A DNA stretch of 23,025 nt from DASRDU01 sp035560235 (GTDB lineage Bacteria > Acidobacteriota > Blastocatellia > RBC074): contig DATMAG010000017.1 in assembly GCA_035560235.1 (NCBI GenBank), positions 1 to 23,025 of the forward strand. Direction: 5' to 3'. Below, one piece after another: positions 15,138 to 21,996 of the stretch. The notes under the pieces were generated by a model. It worked only from the letters and a program-made list of their open reading frames with translations. It was not told the origin of the DNA and ran no database searches. The position numbers were made by a program, and so were the translations under genes. The number at the start of each line of letters is the position of its first letter. Position 1 is the first letter of the stretch.

Positions 15138-15219
15138 GGCAGGATTGACAGGATGCTCAGGATGAATTGCAGAAGTCAGATGATTTCTCAAACATCCTGT
15201 TTATCATGTCAATCCTGTC
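15138..15219. repeat. Imperfect inverted repeat of the CAGGAT family
   Basis: Arms 15138-15164 and 15193-15219 pair over 27 positions with five mismatches and a 28-base loop. Each arm holds the unit CAGGATTGACA followed by a second CAGGATG. It occupies the gap between the FadJ-type gene and the thioesterase gene. Confidence 0.85.
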
Positions 15220-15228
15220 TGATTTGAT

Positions 15229-17367
15229 TCAGGCGCTGGCGGCTTTGCTCTTTTCCCGGTCGAAGTCGGCGAAGGTTTTGCCTTCTTCGGCCAGTCTTTT
15301 CAGCAGCGGCGCAGGCTCCCAGAATTCGCCGTGCTGCGCGTGGAATTCGCAGACGCGGTCATAAACCTTCTTCAGGCCGACCGTGTCGGCGTACCACATC
15401 GGCCCGCCGCGCCACGCGGGGAAGCCATAGCCATTCAGATAAATGATGTCAATGTCCACCGCCCGCAGCGCGAAGCCTTCTTCCAGAATCTTCGCGCCTT
15501 CGTTGATCAGCGCGTAAATCGTGCGTTCGATGATCTCTTCTTTGCTGATCGCGCGCGGAGTGATGCCGAGTTCAGCCCTGACTTCAGTAATGATCTTTTC
15601 GACTTCAGGATCGGGAATAGCCTTGCGATTTTCGTCGTACTTGTACCAGCCCGCGCCGGTCTTCTGACCATAGCGACCCAGTTCGCACAAACGATCAGGA
15701 ACTCTGATCTGACGCCGCCCTGCCGGTTCCAGATGCGCGTACTCCTTGCGAATGCGCCAGCCGACATCCAGGCCCGCCAGGTCGCCCATCGCCAGCGGCC
15801 CCATCGCCAGACCGAACTCATAAAGCGCGCCATCAACGTCCTGCGGCTGCGCGCCTTCCTCAACCAGAAAGACGGCTTCGCGTCCGTACTGATGAATCAT
15901 CCGGTTGCCGACAAAGCCGCGACAGTTGCCGACGAGCACCGGAACCTTGCCGAGCTTTTTGCCCAGGCTCATCGCGGTGGCGATGACCTCTTTGCTCGTA
16001 GCCTTGCCGCGCACGACTTCGAGCAGGCGCATCACGTTTGCCGGGCTGAAGAAGTGCGTGCCGATGACCATCTGCGGGCGCGACGTGGCCGCAGCGATTT
16101 CATCAATGCTCAGCGTCGAAGTGTTGGAAGCCAGCACTGCTTCGGGTTTGCAGATTTTGTCGAGCTGCCCGAAGACTTCCTTCTTCAGCGCCATTCCTTC
16201 AAAAACAGCTTCGATCACGATGTCAGCTTCTTCAAAGCCGCTGTATTCCAGCGTCGGCGTAATCAGCGCCATCCGCTTGTCCATCACTTCCTGAGTGAAG
16301 CGGCCTTTCTTCACCGAATTTGAATAGTTCTTCGTGATCGTTGCGAGTCCGCGATCCAGCGCCGCCTGATCGGTCTCCTTGAGCAGCACCGGAATGCCCG
16401 CGTTGGCAAAGCACATCGCAATGCCGCCGCCCATCGTGCCTGCGCCAATGACCGCAGCCTTTTTGATCGGAATGGTCGGCGTGTCTTTCGGCACATCAGG
16501 AATCTTTGCGACTTCACGCTCGCCGAAGAAAGCGTGAATCATTGCTTTCGACTGATCGGAGAAAAGGCATTCTTTGAAGATTTCGGCTTCGCGTTTGCAA
16601 CCTTCTTCAAACGAAAGTTTCGTCGCTGCTTCGACCGCATCAATCGCGGCGAGCGGAGCCATCATTCCGCGCGCGGTCTTTTTTGCCTGCGCGCGCGCCG
16701 CGGCAAAGATTGCGGCGTTTGTTTCGGCATCGCCGAGCTTGTCATTGCGTTCGCGTGTTTTCGGCGGCGCTTCGCCGCTCGCAATTTTTGCGCGCAGAAA
16801 AGCGATTGCACCCGCGAGCAGATCGCCGTCAACGATTTCGTCAATGATGCCGAGCGCGTGCGCTTCGGCGGCTTTGACGGGATTGCCGACCGCGCACATT
16901 TCGACCGCCTTTGCGACGCCCGCGAGACGCGGCAAACGCTGCGTGCCTGCCGCGCCGGGAATAATGCCGAGTTTGACTTCGGGCTGTCCGACCTGCGCTG
17001 AACCAATCGCCACGCGGTAATGAAAAGCCATCGCCGTTTCAAGTCCGCCGCCGAACGCTGTGCCGTGAATCGCGGCGACAACGGGTTTCGGACAGTCTTC
17101 AATTTTGAGCAGCAGATCGAGAAAGTTGATGCCTTCCCTGCGCTGCCCCGAAGTGATTTTGCCGAACTCCCTGATGTCGGCTCCGGCAATGAAAGTCTGC
17201 CCGCCGCCAATCAGCACTGCGCCTTTGAGCGAATCATCAGCGATGATTGCGTCAATCGCCGCGCCAATGCCTTCCGGCACGCCGGGGCTGAGCGCATTCA
17301 CGGGCGGGTTGTTGACAGTGATAATTCCGATTTCGCCATCTCTGGTCAGTGAAACAAGTTCGTTCAT
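15229..17367 (-). CDS. fadJ: Bifunctional enoyl-CoA hydratase / 3-hydroxyacyl-CoA dehydrogenase (FadJ/FadB type)
   Basis: The 712-residue protein carries out the hydration and first NAD-linked oxidation after acyl-CoA desaturation in beta-oxidation. The N-terminal crotonase domain (1-190) shows the oxyanion segment FIAGADIREF and both catalytic glutamates, Glu110 (GGGLE) and Glu130 (GQPE). A linker leads to the dehydrogenase domain with GAGTMGGG (308-315), catalytic His438 in GTHFFSPANVMRLLE and Glu450, then NCRGFVGNRM. The C-terminal helical domain is complete and repeated (YGRE..., YLNGYGFPAWRGGPM). Length and order fit FadJ or peroxisomal MFE1. GAGGA lies just upstream of the ATG. The HSD17B10-like gene is 173 bp upstream and the thioesterase follows. 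Confidence 0.95.
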   Translation of the reverse strand: MNELVSLTRDGEIGIITVNNPPVNALSPGVPEGIGAAIDAIIADDSLKGAVLIGGGQTFIAGADIREFGKITSGQRREGINFLDLLLKIEDCPKPVVAAIHGTAFGGGLETAMAFHYRVAIGSAQVGQPEVKLGIIPGAAGTQRLPRLAGVAKAVEMCAVGNPVKAAEAHALGIIDEIVDGDLLAGAIAFLRAKIASGEAPPKTRERNDKLGDAETNAAIFAAARAQAKKTARGMMAPLAAIDAVEAATKLSFEEGCKREAEIFKECLFSDQSKAMIHAFFGEREVAKIPDVPKDTPTIPIKKAAVIGAGTMGGGIAMCFANAGIPVLLKETDQAALDRGLATITKNYSNSVKKGRFTQEVMDKRMALITPTLEYSGFEEADIVIEAVFEGMALKKEVFGQLDKICKPEAVLASNTSTLSIDEIAAATSRPQMVIGTHFFSPANVMRLLEVVRGKATSKEVIATAMSLGKKLGKVPVLVGNCRGFVGNRMIHQYGREAVFLVEEGAQPQDVDGALYEFGLAMGPLAMGDLAGLDVGWRIRKEYAHLEPAGRRQIRVPDRLCELGRYGQKTGAGWYKYDENRKAIPDPEVEKIITEVRAELGITPRAISKEEIIERTIYALINEGAKILEEGFALRAVDIDIIYLNGYGFPAWRGGPMWYADTVGLKKVYDRVCEFHAQHGEFWEPAPLLKRLAEEGKTFADFDREKSKAASA

Positions 17368-17388
17368 GATGATTCCTCAGCAAATCTT

Positions 17389-17527
17389 CCACGAAGTCAC
17401 ACAAAGAATCACGAAGAGTTTCAGACAGGCTTTACAGGATAGTCAGGATGAAACAGGTTTTTATCGGCGGCATAATCCTGCTCATCCTGTCTGTTCTTTC
17501 TTCGTGCTGCTTCGTGTGACTTCGCGG
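17389..17527. repeat. Nested inverted repeat: CACGAAG arms outside, CAGGAT arms inside
   Basis: The outer arms (17389-17417 and 17499-17527) pair over 29 positions with four mismatches and carry CACGAAG-type units. Inside them a second pair (17422-17440 and 17475-17493) shares CAGACAGG and CAGGAT around a diverged middle. The whole forms one long two-part hairpin filling the gap upstream of the FadJ-type gene. The same two module families occur separately in other gaps of the window. Confidence 0.88.
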
Positions 17528-17540
17528 ATGGTTATGGGCT

Positions 17541-18308
17541 TTACTTCGGCGGCATTCTGAGCGCGCCGTCAAGTCTGATGACCTCGCCGTTGAGCATTTC
17601 GTTTTCGATGATGTGTTTTGCCAGCGCGGCGTACTCTGCCGGATTGCCCAGGCGCGGCGGAAAGGGAACCTGCGCGCCGAGTACTTTTTTGACATCTTCA
17701 GGCAGACCCGCAAGCAGCGGCGTATCGAAGAGGCCAGGCGCAATCGTCACCACGCGAATGCCCGTCCGCGCCAGATCGCGGGCAATCGGCAAAGTCATGC
17801 CGACAATGCCGCCCTTTGAAGCTGAATAAGCCGCCTGCCCGATCTGCCCGTCAAACGCGGCAATCGAAGCCGTGTTGATAATGACTCCGCGTGTGCCGTG
17901 CGCGTCGGGTTCCTGGCCTGCCATCTGCGCCGCAGCCAGGCGAATCACATTGAAGGTGCCGATCAGATTCACATTGATGACTCTGACAAAGGCGTCGAGC
18001 GGGTGCGGGCCTTCCTTTGCGACGGTTTTGATCGCCACGCCGATGCCCGCGCAGTTGATCGCGCCGTGCAATGCGCCGAACTCTGAAACAGCTGTGGCGA
18101 CGGCGTTCTTTACGCTCTCTTCGTCAGCCACGTTGGTTTTGACGAAACGGGCGTTGGCGCCGATTTCGCCAGCGGTCTTTTCGCCAGTTTCGCTGTTGAT
18201 GTCAGCAATCACGACGTTCGCGCCTGAAGCGCCGAGCAGCTTTGCCGTCGCCGCGCCCAGACCTGAACCGCCGCCGCTGACCAGAAAAGTTTTTCCGTTG
18301 ATCTCCAC
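17541..18308 (-). CDS. SDR family 3-hydroxyacyl-CoA dehydrogenase (HSD17B10-like)
   Basis: The 255-residue protein matches the type II 3-hydroxyacyl-CoA dehydrogenase pattern: TFLVSGGGSGLGAATA at the start, Asp36 in VVIADINS indicating NAD, NCAG (85-88), catalytic Ser148, Tyr161 and Lys165 in AAYSASKGG, then TIAPGLFDTPLLAGLPE, and the usual close IRLDGALRMPPK. It would oxidise 3-hydroxyacyl-CoAs, overlapping the FadJ dehydrogenase activity, perhaps for branched or short substrates. The start is GTG at 18308 with GGAGG eight bases upstream, stronger than any alternative. A 31-bp inverted repeat ends only 20 bp before the start codon's upstream side, in the gap to the thiolase gene. Confidence 0.93.
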   Translation of the reverse strand: MEINGKTFLVSGGGSGLGAATAKLLGASGANVVIADINSETGEKTAGEIGANARFVKTNVADEESVKNAVATAVSEFGALHGAINCAGIGVAIKTVAKEGPHPLDAFVRVINVNLIGTFNVIRLAAAQMAGQEPDAHGTRGVIINTASIAAFDGQIGQAAYSASKGGIVGMTLPIARDLARTGIRVVTIAPGLFDTPLLAGLPEDVKKVLGAQVPFPPRLGNPAEYAALAKHIIENEMLNGEVIRLDGALRMPPK

Positions 18309-18327
18309 GTTGATGCCTCCGCAAAAG

Positions 18328-18406
18328 CCGGAACAGTACAGGGAGCGTCAGCGACCTGATGGAAGCGAGAAGCGCCAGGCCGCTGACGCTCCCTGTACTG
18401 TTCCGG
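18328..18406. repeat. 31-bp inverted repeat of the GGGAGCG family
   Basis: Arms 18328-18358 and 18376-18406 pair over 31 bp with a single difference, which again becomes G-U in minus-strand RNA, across a 17-base loop. The core CAGTACAGGGAGCGTCAGCG differs from the repeat at 13229-13310 at a few sites, and each change is present in both arms. On the minus strand the stem is followed by CTTTTGC and then the ribosome binding site of the downstream SDR, so weak termination or an effect on translation is possible. Confidence 0.93.
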
Positions 18407-18412
18407 TGTCTT

Positions 18413-19573
18413 TTATTTCATTCGTTCAATAATCGTGCAGGTCGCCATGCCGTGACCGGCGCACATCACCTGCAGCCCGAACTGCCCGTCAACTGAATCA
18501 AGCCCGGCGAGCATCTTCGCCATCAGGATGGAACCGGTCGCGCCGACCGGATGACCGTGCGCCACTGCGCCGCCCCAGGGATTGACCTTTGTCATGTCTG
18601 GTTTGAGTTCTTTCTCCCATGACAGCACGACCGTCGCAAACGCTTCGTTGATTTCAATCCAGTCAAGGTCATTGATCGTCAGCCCGGCTTTGGCGAGCGC
18701 CTGCTGTGTGGCTGGAATCACGCCCGTAAGCTGAAAGGTCGGATCACTGCCGACAACGACGCGGGCTTTGAATCTGGCGCGTGGTTTGAAGCCGTCGGCT
18801 TCGGCAAGCTCACGATTTGCTACCAGCACGGCGGCAGCGCCGTCAGAAATCTGACTGGAATTGCCTGCGGTCACGACGCCGTTGCCCTGCGGACGAAAAA
18901 CAGTCGGCAGCGTCGCCATCTTTGCCGGATCTATCTTTTCGCGGATGCCTTCGTCGCGGGTGAGCGAAATGTGTCTGCCTTCGGCGTCGAGTCCGGGCGT
19001 CGGAATGATTTCGGTGTGCCGCCCGGCGTTTGCGGCAGCGGCAGCGCGACGATGGCTTTCAGCAGAGAAGTTATCCACGTCAGCGCGCGAAAGGCCCCAC
19101 TTGTCGGCAATCAGTTCGGCGCTGACGCCCTGATGAACGAGGTCGTAATGCTCCTTCATCGCTTCGTAAATCTGCGGCCACACTCCCGCGCCATCGCTGC
19201 CCATCGGCACGCGGGTCAGGCTTTCGACGCCTCCGGCAATGACGTAATTGTGATCACCCGCGATGATGGCCTGTGCGGCAAAGTGAACTGACTGCTGCGC
19301 CGAACTGCAGAAGCGATTGAGCGCGACGCCGGGGACTTCAATCGGGAATCCGGCGAGCAATGCGGTGCGGCGGGCAATATTCATGCCCTGTTCACCGACC
19401 TGGCCGACACAGCCGATGATCACGTCCTCGACCTTTGCCTTGTCAATGCCGGTGCGGCTGATCAGCCCTTCGAGCGTGTGCGCCAGCAACTGATCGGGCC
19501 GCGTTTCACGATAGGCGCCCTTGTTTCTGCCAATCGGCGTGCGAACTGCGTCAATGATTACTGCTTCAGCCAT
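18413..19573 (-). CDS. fadA: Acetyl-CoA C-acyltransferase (3-ketoacyl-CoA thiolase)
   Basis: The enzyme performs the thiolytic step of beta-oxidation. From the ATG at 19573 the protein has 386 residues, begins MAEAVIIDAVRTPIGRNKG, and has CAGGAG placed well upstream; an in-frame ATG at 19669 would add 32 unrelated residues and lies upstream of the predicted promoter. Catalytic residues are Cys89 (NRFCSSAQQS), His341 (HGHPVGATG) and Cys371 (CAGHG). The SRTGIDKAKVEDVIIGCVGQ segment fits the degradative FadA/FadA5 branch. It is first in the beta-oxidation series, with a TetR-like operator in its promoter, and is followed after 104 bp by the HSD17B10-like gene. The fadA symbol is by family and context, not proven orthology. 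Confidence 0.93.
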   Translation of the reverse strand: MAEAVIIDAVRTPIGRNKGAYRETRPDQLLAHTLEGLISRTGIDKAKVEDVIIGCVGQVGEQGMNIARRTALLAGFPIEVPGVALNRFCSSAQQSVHFAAQAIIAGDHNYVIAGGVESLTRVPMGSDGAGVWPQIYEAMKEHYDLVHQGVSAELIADKWGLSRADVDNFSAESHRRAAAAANAGRHTEIIPTPGLDAEGRHISLTRDEGIREKIDPAKMATLPTVFRPQGNGVVTAGNSSQISDGAAAVLVANRELAEADGFKPRARFKARVVVGSDPTFQLTGVIPATQQALAKAGLTINDLDWIEINEAFATVVLSWEKELKPDMTKVNPWGGAVAHGHPVGATGSILMAKMLAGLDSVDGQFGLQVMCAGHGMATCTIIERMK

Positions 19574-19616
19574 ATTGTTCTCCTGAAGGTTGGTAAGAGC
19601 GGACTGCCACTGCGGA

Positions 19617-19646
19617 ATGTTACTGACCGTTCGGTCAGCAGAGCAA
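19617..19646 (-). promoter_or_regulatory. Promoter with TetR-like operator in the spacer, upstream of thiolase
   Basis: The perfect palindrome CTGACCG-TT-CGGTCAG occupies 19623-19638. It falls between a possible -35 element TTGCTC (19646-19641) and -10 element TAACAT (19622-19617), 18 bases apart, about 45-70 bases before the thiolase ATG. TGACCG-N2-CGGTCA half-sites are the kind bound by TetR-family repressors, several of which control fatty-acid degradation. A repressor here would block RNA polymerase directly. No TetR gene is in the window. The palindrome is certain; the promoter elements are moderate matches. Confidence 0.7.
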
Positions 19647-19734
19647 GGCAGCAGCGATGTCGCCCACATTTTTTTCGTGTCTGCCCTGAATGTTGATTCT
19701 GAGAAACCAGTGCGCGGCAGGGCAAGGATAAATC

Positions 19735-19775
19735 AAAAGGCAGGAAAGCTCACACGGCTGCCTGCCTTTTTCGAT
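19735..19775 (-). terminator. Intrinsic, probably bidirectional, terminator after the SDR gene
   Basis: AAAAGGCAGG (19735-19744) pairs perfectly with CCTGCCTTTT (19761-19770), with an extra AGC/GCT pairing in the 16-base loop. The stem is flanked by A-rich and T-rich sequence, so it gives a T-tail on both strands. It lies 22 bp after the SDR stop codon and separates that transcript from the thiolase promoter. Confidence 0.75.
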
Positions 19776-19797
19776 TTTTGCGGAGGCTGGCGGCTCT

Positions 19798-20556
19798 TCA
19801 GTCCATCAACTGCCCGCCGTTGATTTCAATCGTTTCGCCCTGAATGTAACTCGCCGCGTCAGACGCCAGAAAGACAATCACGCTGGCAATCTCTTCCGGC
19901 CTGCCGCTGCGTTTGAGCGGAATGGCACTGACGAAGCCTTCCATCATTTCAGCGGAAGTGAAGCGTTCGTGATAGGGCGTGGCAATCACGCCGGGCGCGA
20001 CACAGTTGACGCGAATGCCGTAAGGCGCAAGCTCCTTCGCCATCGCCTTGTTCAGACACATCACCGCCGCTTTCGAGGCCGCATAGACGCCCGCGCCCGG
20101 GCCGCCGCCGTTGTGTCCGGCAATCGAACCCATATTGACGATCACGCCGCTTTTGCGTTCGATCATTTCAGGCATCACGGCCTGGGCGCAGAGCCAGGCG
20201 CTTTTGACGTTCAGGTCCATCACGCGATCCCACAACTCTTCGGTGTAATCGCGCAATGATCTGCGTTCGATCAGATCGCCTGCGTTGTTAACGAGGATGT
20301 CAACCGGGCCGAGTTGTGAATGGACAGCTTCGATCAGATGACTGACGCCCGCGCTGGTTGCAACGTCGGCCTGAGCGGTGATCGCGCGTCCGCCTTTTGC
20401 TTCGATCAGGCAGCGACACTCTTCAGCGCCTGCGGCGTTTTTCAGATAGTTGATGGCGACAGCCGCGCCGCGTTCGGCCAGCATCATTGCCGTCGCGCGG
20501 CCAATGCCGCTGCTTGCGCCCGTGACCAGCGCCACACGCCCTGACATCTCACTCAT
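19798..20556 (-). CDS. SDR family oxidoreductase (FabG-like)
   Basis: A 252-residue classical short-chain dehydrogenase with TGASSGIG (12-19), NNAG (90-93), Ser144, Tyr158 and Lys162 (VYAASKAA), then YGIRVNCVAPGVIATP and the closing GETIEINGG. It resembles 3-oxoacyl-ACP reductases and sugar/alcohol dehydrogenases of the FabG type; the GHNGGGPGAG stretch before the catalytic Tyr has one residue more than usual. The substrate cannot be assigned. AAAGGA stands about nine bases before the ATG. It begins 31 bp after the serine hydrolase gene, so the two form a small operon ended by the terminator at 19735-19775. Confidence 0.9.
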   Translation of the reverse strand: MSEMSGRVALVTGASSGIGRATAMMLAERGAAVAINYLKNAAGAEECRCLIEAKGGRAITAQADVATSAGVSHLIEAVHSQLGPVDILVNNAGDLIERRSLRDYTEELWDRVMDLNVKSAWLCAQAVMPEMIERKSGVIVNMGSIAGHNGGGPGAGVYAASKAAVMCLNKAMAKELAPYGIRVNCVAPGVIATPYHERFTSAEMMEGFVSAIPLKRSGRPEEIASVIVFLASDAASYIQGETIEINGGQLMD

Positions 20557-20587
20557 CAGTGTGTCCTTTCGTGGAGGTTGCCTTCAT

Positions 20588-21688
20588 TTATGGTTTGCCG
20601 TTTTCACCATCACCAAAGAGAATTTTTGCCACGCCTGCTCTGAACTGCGGCGCGCCGTAATGGTCGCAGTTGACCAGCACGGCAATCGTGATGCCCTGAT
20701 CAGGATACTTCGACAACGCTGAAGTCGCGCCGACTGACCCGCCTGTGTGTTCGATGCGGCGGCGACCGTTTTCATTCGCCGTCGCCCAGCCCAGGCCGTA
20801 ATTCGTCGCTTTGCCATCGCGGGTTTTCTGCGCGGTGAACATCTGCTGAATCGTCGCCGGTTTGAGCAGCCGGTCTGAATCGTAGGCATTCGCGTACCGG
20901 ATCATGTCTTCAACCGTCGAAAGCAATCCGCCGCCGCCCCATTTGTTGCTCTGATCAACCTGCGGGACGTTTTCGATCTCGCCGTTCTTCGGTTTTGAAT
21001 AATTGCGCGCGCGGCCCGGAATGATGCGCTGTTTGTCATCCAGGTAAGTCTGCTTCAGGCCGAGCGGTTCGATGATGTGGCGGCGCAGGTAATCAGGAAA
21101 TGTTTCGCCCGAAGCGGCTTCGACCACGCGGCTGAGCAGGTTGTAACCGTAGGTCGTGTAACTGAACGCCGTGCCGGGTTCGTTGATCAGATCGTCATCC
21201 CTGAAGATCGCCAGCGCCGCTTCGACCGAATCGTAGCGCGTGTTGCTGAGCATCTCAGCGCCCCTGTAATGACGGATGCCGCCCTGATGACAGAGCAGTT
21301 GCCGCACCGTGACCGGCCATTTCTTTTTCGGAAAGGTCGGCACGTAAGTCTGCACTTCGGCGTCGGGATTGATTTTGCCCTGCTCGACAAGCTGCATCAC
21401 TGCGGCTGCCGTGAAGGTCTTTGAGACTGAGCCGATGCGCGAAACTGTTTGCGGGGTGAACGGGACTTTGTTTTCAAGATCAGCAAAGCCGAAGCCTTTT
21501 GCATAAATGATCTTTCCGCCCTTTGCGATGGCAATGGCAATGCCGGGCACTGATTGTTGAGTCATCGTCTCAGCGACGTATTTATCAATCAGCGCAAAGC
21601 GGCGTTGCAGATCGGCCTGTGCCGCAGCCGTGGCCGAACAAACAAGCAGCAACGAAAGCAGTAAAAAGTGACGGCGCATTCTGTTCAT
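20588..21688 (-). CDS. LACTB-like serine hydrolase (beta-lactamase family, class C fold)
   Basis: The 366-residue protein has a signal peptide (hydrophobic 7-24, AAAQ), so it acts outside the cytoplasm. The beta-lactamase-fold motifs are nucleophile Ser87-x-x-Lys90 in RIGSVSKTFTAAA, Tyr177-Thr-Thr in FSYTTYGYNLL and His314-Thr-Gly in EHTGGSVG. The second motif, YTT instead of YxN, together with HQGGIRHY, matches the animal LACTB protease-like branch (YSTFGY) rather than true beta-lactamases, so peptide or ester hydrolysis is more likely than antibiotic resistance. AAGGAG lies about ten bases before the ATG. The SDR gene follows after 31 bp. Upstream is a large nested inverted repeat. Confidence 0.9.
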   Translation of the reverse strand: MNRMRRHFLLLSLLLVCSATAAAQADLQRRFALIDKYVAETMTQQSVPGIAIAIAKGGKIIYAKGFGFADLENKVPFTPQTVSRIGSVSKTFTAAAVMQLVEQGKINPDAEVQTYVPTFPKKKWPVTVRQLLCHQGGIRHYRGAEMLSNTRYDSVEAALAIFRDDDLINEPGTAFSYTTYGYNLLSRVVEAASGETFPDYLRRHIIEPLGLKQTYLDDKQRIIPGRARNYSKPKNGEIENVPQVDQSNKWGGGGLLSTVEDMIRYANAYDSDRLLKPATIQQMFTAQKTRDGKATNYGLGWATANENGRRRIEHTGGSVGATSALSKYPDQGITIAVLVNCDHYGAPQFRAGVAKILFGDGENGKP

Positions 21689-21756
21689 GGCTGTTTTCTC
21701 CTTTGCGCCGCCATGCTGTCCGGTCGAATGTCAGCGGTCAACCCTGACAGGAATAA

Positions 21757-21986
21757 AACGCAAAGAAGCAAAGAAGGGACAAACGATCAGACATTCACCA
21801 CGGAGGACACGAAGAACACGAAGGGGAAGAAAGAAGAAGAGAAAGAGAGAGGAGGTGAAAAGGCGATGCATACACGCGGCAATTCAGAATTTCCTTGTCG
21901 CCACTTCTCCTTTTCTCCTCTTCTTGCTTCGTGTCCTCGGTGGTGAATGTCTTCTTCCTGCTTTGCGCTCTTTGCTTCTTTGCGTT
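21757..21986. repeat. 230-bp nested inverted repeat of two module families
   Basis: An outer pair (21757-21774 and 21969-21986) is an exact 18-bp match built of CGCAAAGAAG units. Inside it, 21791-21814 and 21927-21950 pair over 24 bp with one mismatch (ACATTCACCAC, GAGGACACGAAG). Further inward, purine-rich GAAGAAGAGAAAG and pyrimidine-rich CTCCTTTTCTCC also oppose each other. It fills nearly all of the 308-bp gap between the permease and the serine hydrolase; I see no gene in it. Confidence 0.9.
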
Positions 21987-21996
21987 GAAAAAATCT

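Noticed and set aside
15331..16323. 330-codon plus-strand frame opposite the FadJ-type gene
   Set aside because: Antisense shadow of a well supported enzyme; composition is typical of reverse-frame translation of GC-rich genes.
18413..19669. Longer thiolase starting at 19669
   Set aside because: The extra 32 residues are unlike the family, lie across the promoter-operator, and the ATG at 19573 has a good ribosome binding site.
20588..21688. Antibiotic-resistance beta-lactamase
   Set aside because: Motifs fit the LACTB-like hydrolase branch, with YTT instead of YxN.
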